A stretch of 64,000 bases of DNA, from positions 123,570 to 187,569 of the forward strand of contig VZQC01012262.1 in assembly GCA_009823505.1 (NCBI GenBank), read 5' to 3'. The translations under genes and the position numbers were made by a program. Source of the stretch: Rhizomys pruinosus (lineage: Eukaryota > Chordata > Mammalia > Rodentia > Spalacidae). Below the pieces are notes generated by a model. The model made no database searches. It was given only the letters and a program-made list of their open reading frames with translations, and had not been told where the DNA came from. Every line of letters starts with the position of its first letter. Positions within the stretch are counted from its first letter, which is position 1. Shown here piece after piece: positions 41,621 to 53,518 of this stretch.

Positions 41621-41982
41621 TTAATCCCAGCACTCAGGAGGCAGAGGCAGGCTCTTTGAGTTCAAGGCCACCCTGGTCTAGTGAGTTCCAGGACAGGTGG
41701 GGCTACAGGGAGACCCTGTCTCAAAAAGACAAAGACGATTAATTTGCGAACCAAGTCCTTGCGAACTATTCACTATACTGATGTGGTTTCAAGGTGATAA
41801 GTTAATCCCAGCACTCAGGAGGCAGAGGCAGGCTCTTTGAGTTCAAGGCCACCCTGGTCTAGTGAGTTCCAGGACAGGTGGGGCTACAGGGAGACCCTGT
41901 CTCAAAAAGACAAAGACGATTAATTTGCAAACCAAGTCCTTGTGAACTATTCACTATACTGATGTGGTTTCAAGGTGATAAG
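41621..41982. repeat. 181-bp tandem duplication including a B1
   Basis: Copy 1 is 41621-41801 and copy 2 is 41802-41982. Each has the B1 body from TTAATCCCAGCACTCAGGAG and about 60 bp of 3' flank ending TTTCAAGGTGATAAG. I count only a few substitutions, for example TTGCGAACC against TTGCAAACC. The B1 head (about 41600-41620) is present once. Confidence 0.95.
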
Positions 41983-42185
41983 ATGAGCTTGTATCCTGTC
42001 CTATCTGCCTCACCCAATGTACAGTGCAGAGTGGACTGAACAGCTGTGGAATGGTGTCAGATGTTGTGTTCTCCTTCATTCATGGCTGACAAAGTTGATC
42101 TGGTCTGGCGTCCAGAAGCAAAGCACGCCGAATCGTCTGTGTGCATGGTGTACACTCAAAGTCAAGGTTTAAGTGTGCTTTTCTA

Positions 42186-42380
42186 GGGCTGGAGCAATGG
42201 CTCGGCAGTTAAGAGCACTGACCACTCTTGCAGTGGACCTGGTTAGAATCCCAGCACCCACAAGGCAGCTAACACCCGTCTATAACTTCAGTTCCAAGGA
42301 GATCTTGCACCCTCTTCTGACCTCCGATGGTGCACTTAAATACACGCAGGCAATACACAAGTAAAATAGTAAAACATTTT
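42186..42380 (+). mobile_element. B2 SINE
   Basis: GGCTGGAGCAATGGCTCGGC, then the B-box region mutated to GGTTAGAATCCCAGC. Confidence 0.82.
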
Positions 42381-42694
42381 TTAAAAGACTGCTTTTCTTC
42401 TGAAGCTCACCATTATTTACCAGATACTTTTAAACAAAAAAGACCAGACTTGAGCACACATAAATCCTTTATTCAGGAAAAAGAACCATACTAAGTTCCA
42501 AAGGGTGATTGCAGCAACGGGGAAGGCTGACGGGCACTAGTCTTGCCAACTGACTTCAGTGTTTCTCATTTAGGTAGGTCCTTTTGAAAGGTTTGTATGT
42601 CTGAGGGTATGCACACCTGTCCACTTTGGGAGCCAGAAGATACTGAGTCTTCCTATCCTCCACCTTTTGAGGCAGGCTCTCTCCCTGAACCTGG

Positions 42695-42865
42695 AGCTCT
42701 TTTTTTTAAGGATTTATTTTTAATTATGTGTCCATGTGTGGGTATATGCAGGTGTCCATAGAGTAGAGAAGACAGCATTAGATCTGGAGGTGGAGTCACA
42801 GGTGGCTGTGAGCCACCCCATGTGAGTGCTGGGACCCAAACCCAGGTCCAGTGCATGAGCACTGA
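42695..42865 (-). mobile_element. Old reverse B2-like element
   Basis: Tail-type AAGGATTTATTTTTAATTAT, then GTGAGTGCTGGGACCCAAAC at the B-box complement. Confidence 0.65.
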
Positions 42866-43089
42866 AGGCTATGAACACCTGCAAGCCACAGTGATCCTGT
42901 CTCCATCCCCCAGGAGCTAGGGTATAGGTATTTGTAGGGCTATGCGGCTTGCTAGATGGATGCTGGGGTCCTTATGATCGCAGAGCAAGTGGCTTTTAAC
43001 TGCTGAGCTCTCTTCTAGCCCCTGCGTTTAGGTAATTCTTACCATGATCACTTGTGGGGAAAATGGACATAGTAAGACATTATCTTATG

Positions 43090-44284
43090 TAGGAAATGGC
43101 AGGGGAGACCACTCAGTTGGTAAAGTGCTTTCTGAGCAAGCAGGAGAATCTGTGTTCACTCCCTAGCACCTATGAAGAAAAGCAGGAGTGATCGTGCACA
43201 CGTGCCATCTCAGCACTGTGGAGGCAGGACGGTCCTTGGGGTTCCATGGTCAGCTGGCCTGGGCGAAAAGTGAGGTGGACAGCTTCTGAGAAGAGCCAAG
43301 GCTGAACTCCTCCATGGCCACATGCACCCACAGGCACACACAAAAATCTCACTTCAGTAGCGAGAAAACAAGGTCAACATCCCAGTCTCCCCACATGTAA
43401 AAATGTCTCTGATGATGAAAAAGTACAGCTATTCTTGCCAGTGGCAAGAATACAGTCACAGCAGGGAATTCTGACCATGGGCAAAACCTCTTCAACTGCA
43501 GCTAGAATGGTCTCATCAGGGAGGATTTGCCTCAGTGACACACTATCTGGCTTAATGTTCCTGGCTGCAGCTGTATTCAAAGGCCTTTTGTTGGATGGTG
43601 AAAAGGAGCCTCAAGGAATAGCGAGAAGCAAAGGCTATGGGGGAAATCACCACAAATGCTGGCTCCTGGCAGACGGCAGGGAATTAGCAGGTAAGTGTCT
43701 AGGTTTAATACCATGGCTTTAAGCTAATTTTACATCAGAACTCAATCGGATATAACAGATCCAGCTATAGAGCAAAGACCTACACTGAGCTGAGACACAT
43801 TTACTGTACGTCATCTGCAATGTTTTTCAGACCATCTTTAACTCCTGGCAGTTACCATCCATCTCATTACCATTAACCCCTATGCCAGGCAAGCAGAGGG
43901 AGTTAATGTGATCTGCGCTGCTCAGATTCCTGGCTGCAGCATGCCCGCCCAGGTTGACGGTGACTTAACAGCGTAAATGAAGCTGAACAGTGATGGACGA
44001 GTAAAACCCCGATAAATCTAAGCAGAATGCAAGGAGGCACACCTTGGACTGCAGCCTTTTCCTTTCCTCAGTACCCTGAAGGTGTCAATGGAGAACTGCA
44101 GGTTCCAGCAGTAAAGTGCTCCGCCTGTGCTGAGGCAATCACTGGCATTCAGCATAGCTCCCAATTCAGGCGACTTGGACTTGCCAGGGCCCGAGCTGAA
44201 GAGCAGAGCAGAGCTCACACTCCAAGGGGCAGCCGGCTCTTCAACCCAGCAGTGCGCACGCTCAAAGAGGAGAACTCTGCAACA
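43090..44284. other. Intergenic DNA between the two transcripts
   Basis: A B2-like stretch lies at about 43090-43170. From 43360 to 44284 no repeat is recognised, although moderately long open frames exist on both strands (for example 43435-43722 on + and 43374-43580 on -). I recognise no protein. A perfect 10-bp-arm hairpin sits at 43430-43452. Confidence 0.45.
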
Positions 44285-45010
44285 ATCCAACTTCTTGATA
44301 AAGACTTTTTAATGGAAAATGTAAAACCCCTTTCAACTTTAATGTACAAAGCCATATGTAACACTTGCACTTTAACAAAAGCAAGCCAATGTTTTAAAAA
44401 AATACATCATTAAATGTATATATGTATATATTTACATAGCATATTAAGTTTAATATTTAGCTTTAAAACTTCACATAAACTTTACCAAAATGAGACAATT
44501 TTAAATAAATTACACCTTTTGAAAATGTTTAATTGTACAGTCAATAGCTTCAACAAAATATTGAAGTGTCTGTGTTTAGTATCTACTTTATATACTTTGT
44601 ATTTTACAAATTTTACAATTATTTGGCAGTAATTTTCTGATTATGACGTGACTGCTGTGCGATCCAGCAACTTTCCCAATGCGGCAACAGCTGGTGTTTG
44701 TGTCCTAGTCTCACAGTAACTGTCTCGATGTAGTGAAAAATATCAGTTATCTACTAAACTGTACAAGGGTACATTTACACTTGATCAACAATATAGCATA
44801 GATTTTTTTTTTACCAAAAATAAATACATCATTGTAAATCTGTCATCTTTCACAAACATCACACAAACTATAATACACACTATGATACAGGAGCAGCTAC
44901 GCGCTGCCCTTAAATTGAGCTCGTTTAATTCAGCATTGTGCCACAGGAGGCGTGACCTCTGCTATACTGCTGTGGTGTCAGTAACAAGGCAGGCTCCAGG
45001 CCTGCCCACG
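44285..45010 (-). other. JMJD1C: JMJD1C 3' UTR
   Basis: About 0.72 kb of A/T-rich, SINE-free sequence following the stop codon on the - strand. It ends with the poly(A) signal ATTAAA at 44308-44313 on the - strand, about 25 nt before the estimated cleavage point. It reads much like the human 3' UTR as I remember it. Confidence 0.8.
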
Positions 45011-45100
45011 CTAGGCCTCCCCTGCGTCTCCCACCTCATCTTCGTGCACCTTCAAAGCTCTCACCATTTCTTTGACTGCATGATACAAGATATTCTTAAC
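45011..45100 (-). CDS. JMJD1C: JMJD1C last coding exon
   Basis: Encodes [20 protein letters not shown], then DEVGDAGEA and TAG. Acceptor TCTCTTTCAG. The last six residues deviate from the human ending in memory. Confidence 0.92.
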   Translation of the reverse strand, partial: VKNILYHAVKEMVRALKVHEDEVGDAGEA

Positions 45101-48100
45101 CTGAAAGAGACAGTACTCAAAATCACTTGAAGTAGAGATTCCACTGTAGCCCAAGCTGACCCCAAACTCACAGCAATCCTCCTGCCTCAACCTTCCAAGT
45201 GTTGGGATTACAGAAATATACTACCATGCCTGGCTTAAAAGCAAAGAATTAAATAATTATTTTGGTCTTTTTGAGACAAGGTCTCCCTATAGCTCTAGCT
45301 GTCCTGGAACTTACTCTAGACCAGGCTGGCCCCAAATTCATAGAGATCCACCTGCCTGTGCCTCCCAAGTGCTAGGATTAAAGGCATGTGCCATCATGCC
45401 TGGTGTCATTTTAATTTTTAAGGGGACCAAGGAGCACCACATTTAAGGAGAAGTAAAATATCAAAGTGCCAAAGTGGTGTTGGGGCTTATTAAGAGCACT
45501 GGCAGCTCTTGTACAGGTTCCCATTTCAGTTGCTAGCACCCACATGACAGCTAACAACCACCTCTAACTCCAGTTTCTGGGGATCTTGAGAGCCTCTTCT
45601 GGCAACCATGGGCACTACATGCACCAGTGTGCTTACATGCAAGCAAAACACTCATATACATAAAAGTCTTTTTAAAAGGGTATCGTCAGGGGCTGGAGAG
45701 ATGGCCTAGTGGTTGGGAGCACCAACTGCTCTTGCAGAGGACCCGGATTCGATCCCCAGCACCCACATGGCGGCTGAGAACTGTCTTTGACTCCAGTTTC
45801 AGGGGAATCCGACACCCTCTTCTGACCTCCGTGGCACTGCACGACACGGGTGCACAAACCTACATGCAGACAATACATTCATATGCATACAAAATAAATA
45901 AAAATAAATAAAAAAATAAAGGTATTGTCAGCCAGGCGTGGTGGTGCATGCCTTTAATCCTAGCATTTGGGAGGCAGAGGCAGGTGGATCTTTGTGAGTT
46001 CAAGGCCAGCCTGGTCTACAGAGGGAGTTCCAGGGCAGCTGGGGCCACAGGGAGACCCTGTCTCGAAAAGACCAAAAAAAAAAAAAGAAAAAACAAAACA
46101 AAACAAAAAAACCCAGGTTAATACCAGCATAGTTTTAAATGAATATACTGACTCATACTGAAATTCTATCTTGACCATACCTTTTTTTTTTTTTTTGGTC
46201 TTTTTGAGACAGGGTCTCCCTGTAGCCCCAGCTGTCCTAGAACTCGCTCTGTAGACCAGGCTGGCCTTGAACTCACAAAGATCCACCTGCCTCTGCCTCC
46301 CGAGTGCTAAGATTAAAGGCGTGCACCACCATGCCTGGCTAACCTGGGTTTTTTACCCTAATGTGACAAACTAGGCAGTGACTGCCTAAGCTGTAATACA
46401 CACACCCTATTTTCATATAAAAAGCCCAAAACAGGATCTCCTCACCACACTCGTTTCTTACCTGTAATTTATCATCATAATTGATTTCTTCCTTCAAAAG
46501 TCTCAGTTCCTGCGTCAAATGAAAAGATTGTACGAGATGTTCTGGAGACACAAAGTCTTCGGTTACCTGAATGCAGCTGTGAAAATTCTGTACCTATTCC
46601 AAAAAGAAAAAATGTGAACCATAAATCTTAGGAGGCCAGAATGGAAGCAAACAAAGACAAAGCTGCCTAAAAAAAATCAACAAATGTAGGACAGTTCTGC
46701 CAGAGAATCTTCCCAAAACATCGAATGGATTTCAAAGCAGGAGACCACACTTGAATGACAAAGCTATGTCACTGAAAGCTTCATGTGGAGTGACTGTAAA
46801 TGAAGAATTTTTAAATGACAAAAACAAGTAACTTTTCCAGGAATCCTTTGGAGAGGCTAATTATCAAGGTTGTCTAGATGGACTTTTTGGAACATGTTAC
46901 TTTTTAAAAACTGCTATGGAGAAAGACTGTGAGAGGCTCTCAACCTGTATAAGTCCGTTGCTATTCCTTTGCTGGTCATTTCAATGTTAACTGACCCCAG
47001 GTAAGAAAGAAAAGGAAAGGCAACTCAGCTGATTGGTCAGGCACTGTGGCCAGACCTACTGACCACGAATGAGTTTCAGAACTGCCCAAGAATTTAGGTG
47101 ACTTGTGCCTTTGTTTCAAATTAGCCAATTAAGGAGATCCTCTGCTTGCAGATGGCTTTGCTCTGACAGTTTTTCAAGACAGTTCTCTTCCTGACTAGCA
47201 TTCTTCAGGAGCCAGTCAGCATGGTGTCACGTGTTTAGCACTTACGCATTCTGCACACCCTGCTCCTTAACTGCCCAGGTGACCTAATCTGGATCTGCAT
47301 TGTTCTTAGCTGTCTTCTAATGATATTTTAGAATGCCATAAAAATTCCTGGGAAAGAAGGGATAACTGAAAAACTAAGCATTTGAAATTTATTCTAATTT
47401 TTAAAAGTTTGCAAAACAAATTTAATTGGGAGGAGTGAGATGGAGCAGATAGTAAGTGGGAAATGGAGACTGGGAAAAATAATCTAATTGATGACAGGAA
47501 TGGAGTTCCAGAGGGGCTACAATTCCTCCTCTGGACATGTGACCACCTGAACAGCTGCTGAAGTCTCCAGAGTTCTTTAACTCAAGCACTGGGCCTTACT
47601 GACAACTTGGTAGCACCATAAAGTAAACGCTCTGTGTCTGGGATTAGGCTGCTGGTTCCTCTGGAGATTAATAGTGAAGCCTCACATGTGCAGCGTTTCT
47701 GTACAGTCTCACTGGCTCGTCCTTATTTGTCTGTAGAACAGATGCTCTATTTCACAGAACAGTAGACTATGGATGAGATGTTCAGCGCCTGTCCCAAGAC
47801 AAATCAGCCAATAAATGGCAAGTCACCAGGAGCCCAACTCCTGTGATGTCTTGTCTAACAGATGCTTTACAGTCTTACATTAACTCTCTCATACCATCAT
47901 AAAGTCTCAAATGTCCTGACTCTCCTGTGTCTTATCTCAGCATGCTTTGTGGAGATCGAGTCCTTCAGAGGTTTAGCATGTTACTTTTTGTCTACTTTGC
48001 TCTAGCTAGGCCTAAAATTTCCTGTTCTCTTTGTTCTGCTCACCCATCACCTGTTTCCTTCAGGTCTTTATCCACGGAGTGTCCCTTGGCTGGCTGGACT

Positions 48101-50929
48101 TCCTCGGGAACATGTGTCAGTGTGTTCCCTCCCTCTGAATGCCAGTCCTTACCGTCTTCTACTTATGCTTTATCACTTTGGGTTAAAAACTAGGCATCTC
48201 GACACTGCTGTGCAAACCTTGGCTAATAGACTCCCCCTGCCTCAAGGCTGGAGTCACTTATGGCTGAGGCCTGCAGTCATCCTTCAGTCACTGTCCAGAC
48301 TTTCTGAGGACAGCATTCCCTGCTGGTGTGGTCACTGAAGTTTCTGACCTAGTTGTTCGGTGGTCAGCCAGCGTGGTAGCAGATACTTCCTTCAGAGCCA
48401 CTTTCTTTTTTTTTTTTGGTCTTTTCGAGACAGGGTCTCTCTGTAGCCCCAGCTGTCCTGGAACTCGCTCTGTAGACCAGGCTGGCCTTGAACTCACAAA
48501 GATCCACCTGCCTCTGCCTCCCAAGTGCTAGGATTAAAGGCGTGCGCCACCACACCCGGCAGAGCCACTTTCTTCTTAAATGGTCTCTTGGTTCCTCTAG
48601 ATTCTGCATTACATTCCAGAGTTCTGAAAAGGGTTGATCAGCTTTGCCAGTTAACAGTCGCTTTAAAATGTTTTCAGACTGGCACGTTTTACTATTGCTT
48701 ACAGGATGCTATTGTACTGAACAACTAGCTGATGCACTTTGCTGAAAGGCTTAAGTGTTACTCTAGAGGGAAGGTTCAGTTTAAAGAACACAAATGAACT
48801 TGCCATACCATTTATCCCTGGTTACCTAATCTGGATCTGCATTGTTCTTAGCTGTCTTCTAGTGATATTTTAGAATGCCATAAAAATTCCAGGGAAAGGA
48901 AGGATAACTGAAAAACTAAGCATTTGAAATGTATTCTAATTTTTAAAAGTTTGCAAAACAAATTTAATAGGGAGTAGTGAGATTTCTTTTGAAATCTGAG
49001 TGGTTTTTATTTCACTTCTACACCTGCCTTAAAGAATTAGCTGTAAGCCAGGCGTGGTGTTGCACGCCTTTAATCCTAGCACTTGGGAGGCAGAGGCAGG
49101 CGGATCTTTGTGAGTTCAAGGCCAGCCTGGTCTACAGAGTGAGTTCTAGGACAGCTGAGACTACAGGGAGACCCTGTTTCGAAAAGACCAAAAAAAAAAA
49201 TTTTTTTTATTTTATGCATATGAGTGTTTGCCTGAATATACGTGCATGCACCAAGTATGTGAAATGCCTGGGGAGTCCAGAACTGGGCATCAGATCCCTT
49301 AAAACTGGAGTTAACAGTGGTGGTTAGCTGCCATGTGGGTGCTGGGAACCAAGCCCACATCTTCTGTAAGGGAAGCTGATGCTCCAAACCACTGAGCTAT
49401 CTTTCCAGCTCCAGCAGCAGCAGCAGCAGCAGCCTGTCGGCCTGAGTGCTGAAATTAAAGGCCTGTGCCATCATACACGTTATCTTTTTTTAAATGGGCT
49501 ATTAACTAGGCATGGTGGTTATATGTTCAACTGTTAAGATTTGTGAGCCAAAAATTTGCCACAGTCATTTACACAAAAAACATTAAAGTTTACAATGCTA
49601 AAATCACCTAGTAAACTAGTTCAGGAAAACTTTAATAAAGTTTACAATGCGGGGCTGGAGAGATGGCCTAGCGGTTAAGAGCGCAACCGCTCTTGCAGAG
49701 GACCCGGGTTCGATCCCCAGCACCCACATGGCGGTCGAGAGCCGTCTGAAACTCCAATTCCAGGAGAACTCCAGTTCCAGGGGAATCCGACACCCTCTTC
49801 TGACCTCCGCGGCGTTGCACGTCATAGGTGCACAAACTTGCATTCAGACAATACATTCATACATATACGGAAATAAATAAAATTAAAAAAAAATAAAAAA
49901 TAAAGTTTACAATGCTAACATACCTAGTAAACTAGTTCAGGAAAACTTTAATAAAGCCCCCCCCCCCCTTTTTTGTCTCTTTCCCTTGTGGAGCTGGGAG
50001 CTGAGCCTGGGCTTACTCAATTCTAGGCAGTGTCCGAGAACTCGAGCTCCGGCGTTGTAGAACAGAGGCTGCAAGTCTGTGAAGATCTAGTTGCTCTGCC
50101 TGGGGATGGATAGGATCTCACATATTTCCTCAAGGTTATAAACAAGAGACTTACACTGACAATTTTACAGTGGTCTTTAGACTCTAAGGATGGTGTATTC
50201 TTCACTTTTCTGTTGCTGTGATAAAACCACGATGACCAAGGGAACTTACAAAAGGAGTTTATCTGAGCTTACAATTGACGGTTCCAGGGAGTTAGAGTCT
50301 ACTGTGGCAGGGAGGCATGGTGGCAGGAGCTGGAGCAGAAAGTAGAGGTCCACATCTCCAATGAGCACAGGCAGGAAGCAGAGAGAGCAACTGGAGACTG
50401 GCAAGGCTTGTCGAACTCTCTAAGCCCTTTGGAAAGTCCCAGAAGTCACACACATAACTGCTCACTTGGTGTTTGCCCTGCTGGTTTTCGGTCTTGTTTT
50501 GGTTCAGTATTTCCCCACTGTGCCTCTATTCCTCCCCTTTGGAATGGGAATGTATATTCAGTTCCACTGTATGTTGGGAGGATGTAATTTGTCTTTTGAC
50601 TTTACAGGAGCTTACAGTTAAAAGAGATTGGCCTGTGTCTCAGAAGAGACTTTGGACTGTAGACTTTTGAATAGTATTGAGACTCATAAAGACTATGGGG
50701 ACTTTTATGGTTGGACTAAAGGCATTTTGCATTTTATATGCTCATGAGCCAATGGGGGACAGAGTGGAATGTGGTGGTTTGAATGAGCATGTCCTCCATA
50801 GGCTTCAAGTATTCAGACCTTTTGTCCCCAGTTGGTGGCACTGTTTTGGGAGATCTTAGAAAGTGTGGCCATGCTGGAGGAAGTACGTTATTGGGGGCGG
50901 ACTTAGTGTGTTCAACAAGCCTTACAGTA

Positions 50930-50966
<37 letters not shown>

Positions 50967-53479
50967 TGGTCTGTCTGTCTGTCTGTCTCTCTCTCTCTTG
51001 GCTTCCTGTGCTCACTGGAAGATGTGGACCTCTGCTTTCTGCTCCAGCTCCTGCCACCATGCCTCCCCACCACAATGGACTCTAATTCCCTGGAACCATT
51101 AATCATAAGCTCAGATAAACTATTCCTTTTATAAGTTCCCTTGGTCATGGTGGTTTTATCACAGCAACAGAAAAGTGACTAATATAGTATTTGGTACCAG
51201 AGAGTGGGCTGTTGGCTGTGAAGAACCCAACCATGTGGGTGTTAGGGGAAATGTGGAAGACTTTGGAACTCTTGGGCTAGAAAAGCTGCTGACTGCTGTA
51301 AGGAGAGCTTAATGGGCCATTCTGGTAGAAGCCTGGAAGAAAGCAGTGCTGAGAAAAATGTAGTTCCACAGGAAAATAAGGGCTTAAGCAGCAACGGAAA
51401 AGTAACTTATACACATGGTGATCATCATCCATTCCTATAAGTTAAAACCAAACATCTAGCCTGCCCCGCACAGGCAAAGCCACTGTCCTCCCGTGTTAGA
51501 AGCAGTCTTGGTAAGAACAGAGCTACTTCTTCCCCATTAGTGCCGTGTGTAATGCAGTGCTGCCTGGTTTAAGCCACCTGACAAGCCCACGATGTCTTGT
51601 GTTCTACATAGTACAGTCCATGGGTAGTAATATTAGCACTGTTGTTAGAATGTAAAATTTCGTGTTACTCTCCAAGCCGACTCCAAAACAATCAAAAATT
51701 CTTAAAGGTTTAGCAACCTGTGTGACTGATCAAGCCCTTCTAAAAATTCTAACGATGTAAAAGAGTAAGAAAGTACTTGCGGACTGGAGAAGAAGGGTCC
51801 CTGCAGGTCGGAAGCCAGTCTAGTCTATAAAATAAAACTCCTTCTTTTAACTCCCTGGGCATTGTGTGACGCACTTACACACATGCAAGCAATACACTCA
51901 TACACATAAAGTAAAAATGATATAAGAACCCCCACACACACACCACACACAAAACCCTTTCTCAAACCTGTTCCCTTGCCCACTAAAAAAACCTAGAAAG
52001 TAACAAGAAACAGAAAGTAAAAGAAGTACAATGGATGGAACACTGGTTTGGGGAAAGATTCAACCACTTTAGAGGACAGCCTGGTGTTTTTTGGTTTTTT
52101 TTTTAATCATACGCTTAGCAGATGACCAGGTAATTCCATCAGTTAACATTTGCCTAATGGAAATCAAAGTTTATGTATATTTATTTATTATTACACAAAT
52201 TAGCAACAACCTAAAAGTCCTTCAGTTGAAAAGACAAGTAGACTGAAAAATACAACATGGTAACACAGATAACTAGAGATAGAAAAGTAACATCTGGAAC
52301 ATACAACAGGGATGAATTGAAAATGCATTCTTTAAGAAAAGCCAGACTTAAGAATACATATTCTGAGCCGGGCATGGTGGCACACACCTTTAATCCTAGC
52401 ACTTGGGAGGCAGAGGCAGGCTGATCTCTGTGAGTTCAAGGCCAGCCTGGTCTACAGAGTGAGTTCCAGGACAGCTGGGACTACAGGGAGACCCTGTCTC
52501 AAAAAGACCAAAAAAAAAAAAAGAAAAAGAATACATATTCTGGAGCTGGAGAGATGCCTCCATGGTTAAGGACAAACGCTATTCATGCAGAACTGGATTC
52601 CCAGCACCCACAAAGGGCTGATAACAACTACCTGTAACTTGAGCTCCAGCAGCTAGCCTCCACGGGACCTGTCGTCACATGCACATAATTTACACAAATA
52701 AGTCTTCTTAAAAGAATACAAATTCTATGATTCCAATGATTTATTGACTGACTGACCAATTGACAGAGGGTTTGAGTGTAGCTCAGGCAGGCCTGGAACT
52801 TGAGTTAACTCTCTTCCTTAAAGCTCTAGAGTGCAGGTTACAGGTGGAAGCCTTTCAAGTGAACACCAGTCTCATAGAAGCAGAGCTAGTCACAGTACTC
52901 GGGAGGTGGAGGCAGAAGGAGCCTGAGTTCCAGGTTATCCTGTGCTACGCAAAGGCCGAGGCTGCCCTGAGCTGAGTCAGACCATGTCTCAAAAACAAAA
53001 CGAAGCCGAGTGTGGTGGCGCAAATCTGTAATCCCAGCACTTGGGAGGCAGAGGCAGGCAGATCTCCATGAGTTCCAGGCCAGCTGGGGCTACAGGAAGA
53101 CCCTGTCTCGAAAAGACCAAAAAAAAAAAATTTTTTTTGTGTGTACTTCTTAAACCAGATGTGGTGCACACACCTTTAATCCCAACAGGGGAATGACCAG
53201 GGGTAGAGGCAGAGGCAGGCAGATCTCTGTGAGTCCAAGGCCAGCCTGGTCGACCTAGTGAGTTCCATGCCAATTGGAGCTACGTTTCCTGTCTCAAAAA
53301 AGACAAAAAAAGATTTTGTACTTCTCTTACAGAGGACCTCAGGTTAGCTCTCAGCAGCCATGTCAAGAGCTATCTCAGCACCCAGGCTGGGTGGCTCACA
53401 AGGTCTATTAAGTCTGGCTCTGTAGGGATCCAACTCCCTCTGCTGGCCTCCAATCTGCATGCGTATGCGCACACACACA

Positions 53480-53518
<39 letters not shown>

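Noticed and set aside
44027..44413. 128-codon + strand frame overlapping the JMJD1C 3' end
   Set aside because: It is antisense to the 3' UTR, has no domain, and the sequence is better explained as the transcript end and its flank.
50770..51430. Intact endogenous retrovirus
   Set aside because: Only an LTR and a short non-coding internal part are present. There is no coding region and no matching second LTR in the same orientation.
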